Positions 63,190 through 64,000 of a DNA stretch of 64,000 nt are shown here, piece after piece. The DNA is taken from NCBI RefSeq assembly GCF_963678635.1, contig NC_087062.1:79983200-80047199 (forward strand), in the 5' to 3' direction. Each line of letters begins with the position of its first letter. Position 1 is the first letter of the stretch. Origin of the DNA: Symsagittifera roscoffensis. Its lineage: Eukaryota > Xenacoelomorpha > Acoela > Convolutidae. The position numbers and the translations under genes are program-made. The notes beneath the pieces are model-generated. The model saw nothing but the letters and a program-made list of their open reading frames with translations. It was not told the DNA's origin and ran no database searches.

Positions 63190-63860
63190 ACAGTTCTCTA
63201 TTTCCTTGAGTTCAAAAAAAGATAGGCTCGATAGCTATTGACTGAGGAGGCAGAGACACAATCTCTCGAGCTTTTTCATCTCAATCAGTCGGAGCCAATA
63301 TTTTGGTCAACTAAAAACGGAACTCAGGACCGTTATGGCTTGGAAGCCAGTATCAAAGTATCCTCTTACACTAGACATTGAAAAGAACACCCCATGGCCA
63401 AGTATCCAAATACTTAAAACACGCAAACGACGTTAAAATCAGGTTGATGAAATTGTAATTTTTTTTAAATAAAAGACAGTGTTTCAGATGGACTTCAGAT
63501 GGATCAAACTAAAACTCAATTTATCTCAATTAAACCAATTGAAACAGTCTCTAGTAGTTGTTTTCAGGATTTCAGAACACGAAAAGTATTTCTAGAAGGG
63601 GAGTCGATCAACACTAAAAAAGGTAATTAACTCAAAAAGTGTCATAGTGTTTTGATAAGTTTTGAACCACAAGGTCGTTTCACTGGGATGGTTTTGCATT
63701 CCAGTTTTACTGTGGTTGACAGGATCTCCTTGCTCTTTCGGACTTCTTTTCGGAACCACTCCTAGTACTCTATAACGGCATTAAGACAACTATTCTCTCG
63801 CTAATCACATCAAGATTAGCAATTGAATAAGAGCAAAATTTGTCAACTTTCTCGCAATTG
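63190..63860. repeat. Direct repeat B, partner of repeat A
   Basis: Collinear with repeat A at clear but low identity, about 3 kb apart. It lacks the palindrome's left arm. On the hypothesis of a minus-strand element this would be the 5' LTR. Confidence 0.55.
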
Positions 63861-64000
63861 TATACTTAAGTACTCCAAATGGTGTTTTTGAGCTTTGAAG
63901 CTCCTTTTTTCTGACGTTCTGGTAACAGGTCAACATAAATGCATCTGGGATAATTGATATGATCTACCTCGGGAAATACACCGCGTCTCGCCTTATAGCC

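Overview
This window is AT-rich eukaryotic (metazoan) DNA. It holds one recognisable host gene, and the rest is mostly LTR-retrotransposon sequence. The host gene, APC4 of the anaphase-promoting complex, has one short intron with a nematode-style TTTTTTACAG acceptor. I lean towards a nematode, but only weakly; another invertebrate is not excluded.

Layout. 1-6.3 kb: a short repeat cluster, a fold-back inverted repeat, and APC4 on the minus strand. 6,313-31,283: element E1, a 25-kb Ty3/gypsy-like element on the minus strand. Read 5'->3' it has an LTR, a PBS, a 2.9-kb leader full of CCGG-centred repeats, Gag, protease-RT-RNase H, a long linker, and integrase with a 500-residue extension ending in a macro (ADP-ribose-binding-like) domain. 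Three accessory ORFs follow: 600 aa with an SGNH-hydrolase-like domain, 705 aa, and 1626 aa. A copied piece of its own pol lies between the last two. 31.4-32.3 kb: a diverged lone LTR. 33.3-35.9 kb and 53.6-55.2 kb: the two halves of an old, unrelated gypsy element, split by E2. 35,900-53,612: E2, a sister of E1 that has lost 7.3 kb of the accessory region. 55,322-58,826: E3, an old decayed member of the same family on the plus strand, keeping both LTRs, PBS, leader and the 3' tip of the 1626-aa ORF. 59.3-60.2 kb: a LINE relic. 60.2-63.9 kb: two diverged direct repeats (possible LTRs) around a fourth, degenerate copy of the 1626-aa family.

How the parts fit. Gag and Pol are in one frame, so the ancestral product looks like one Gag-Pol polyprotein of about 3,200 residues. 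E1 carries three in-frame stops in it. E2 has sense codons at those places but carries its own frameshifts, one deletion and a different stop. The LTRs within each element are almost identical, so both inserted recently despite being defective. The accessory ORFs match no standard Gag, Pol or Env that I recognise. The most unusual content is the macro domain on the integrase, the SGNH-like ORF, and the two very large accessory proteins.

All domain calls come from motifs read by eye; no database search was possible.
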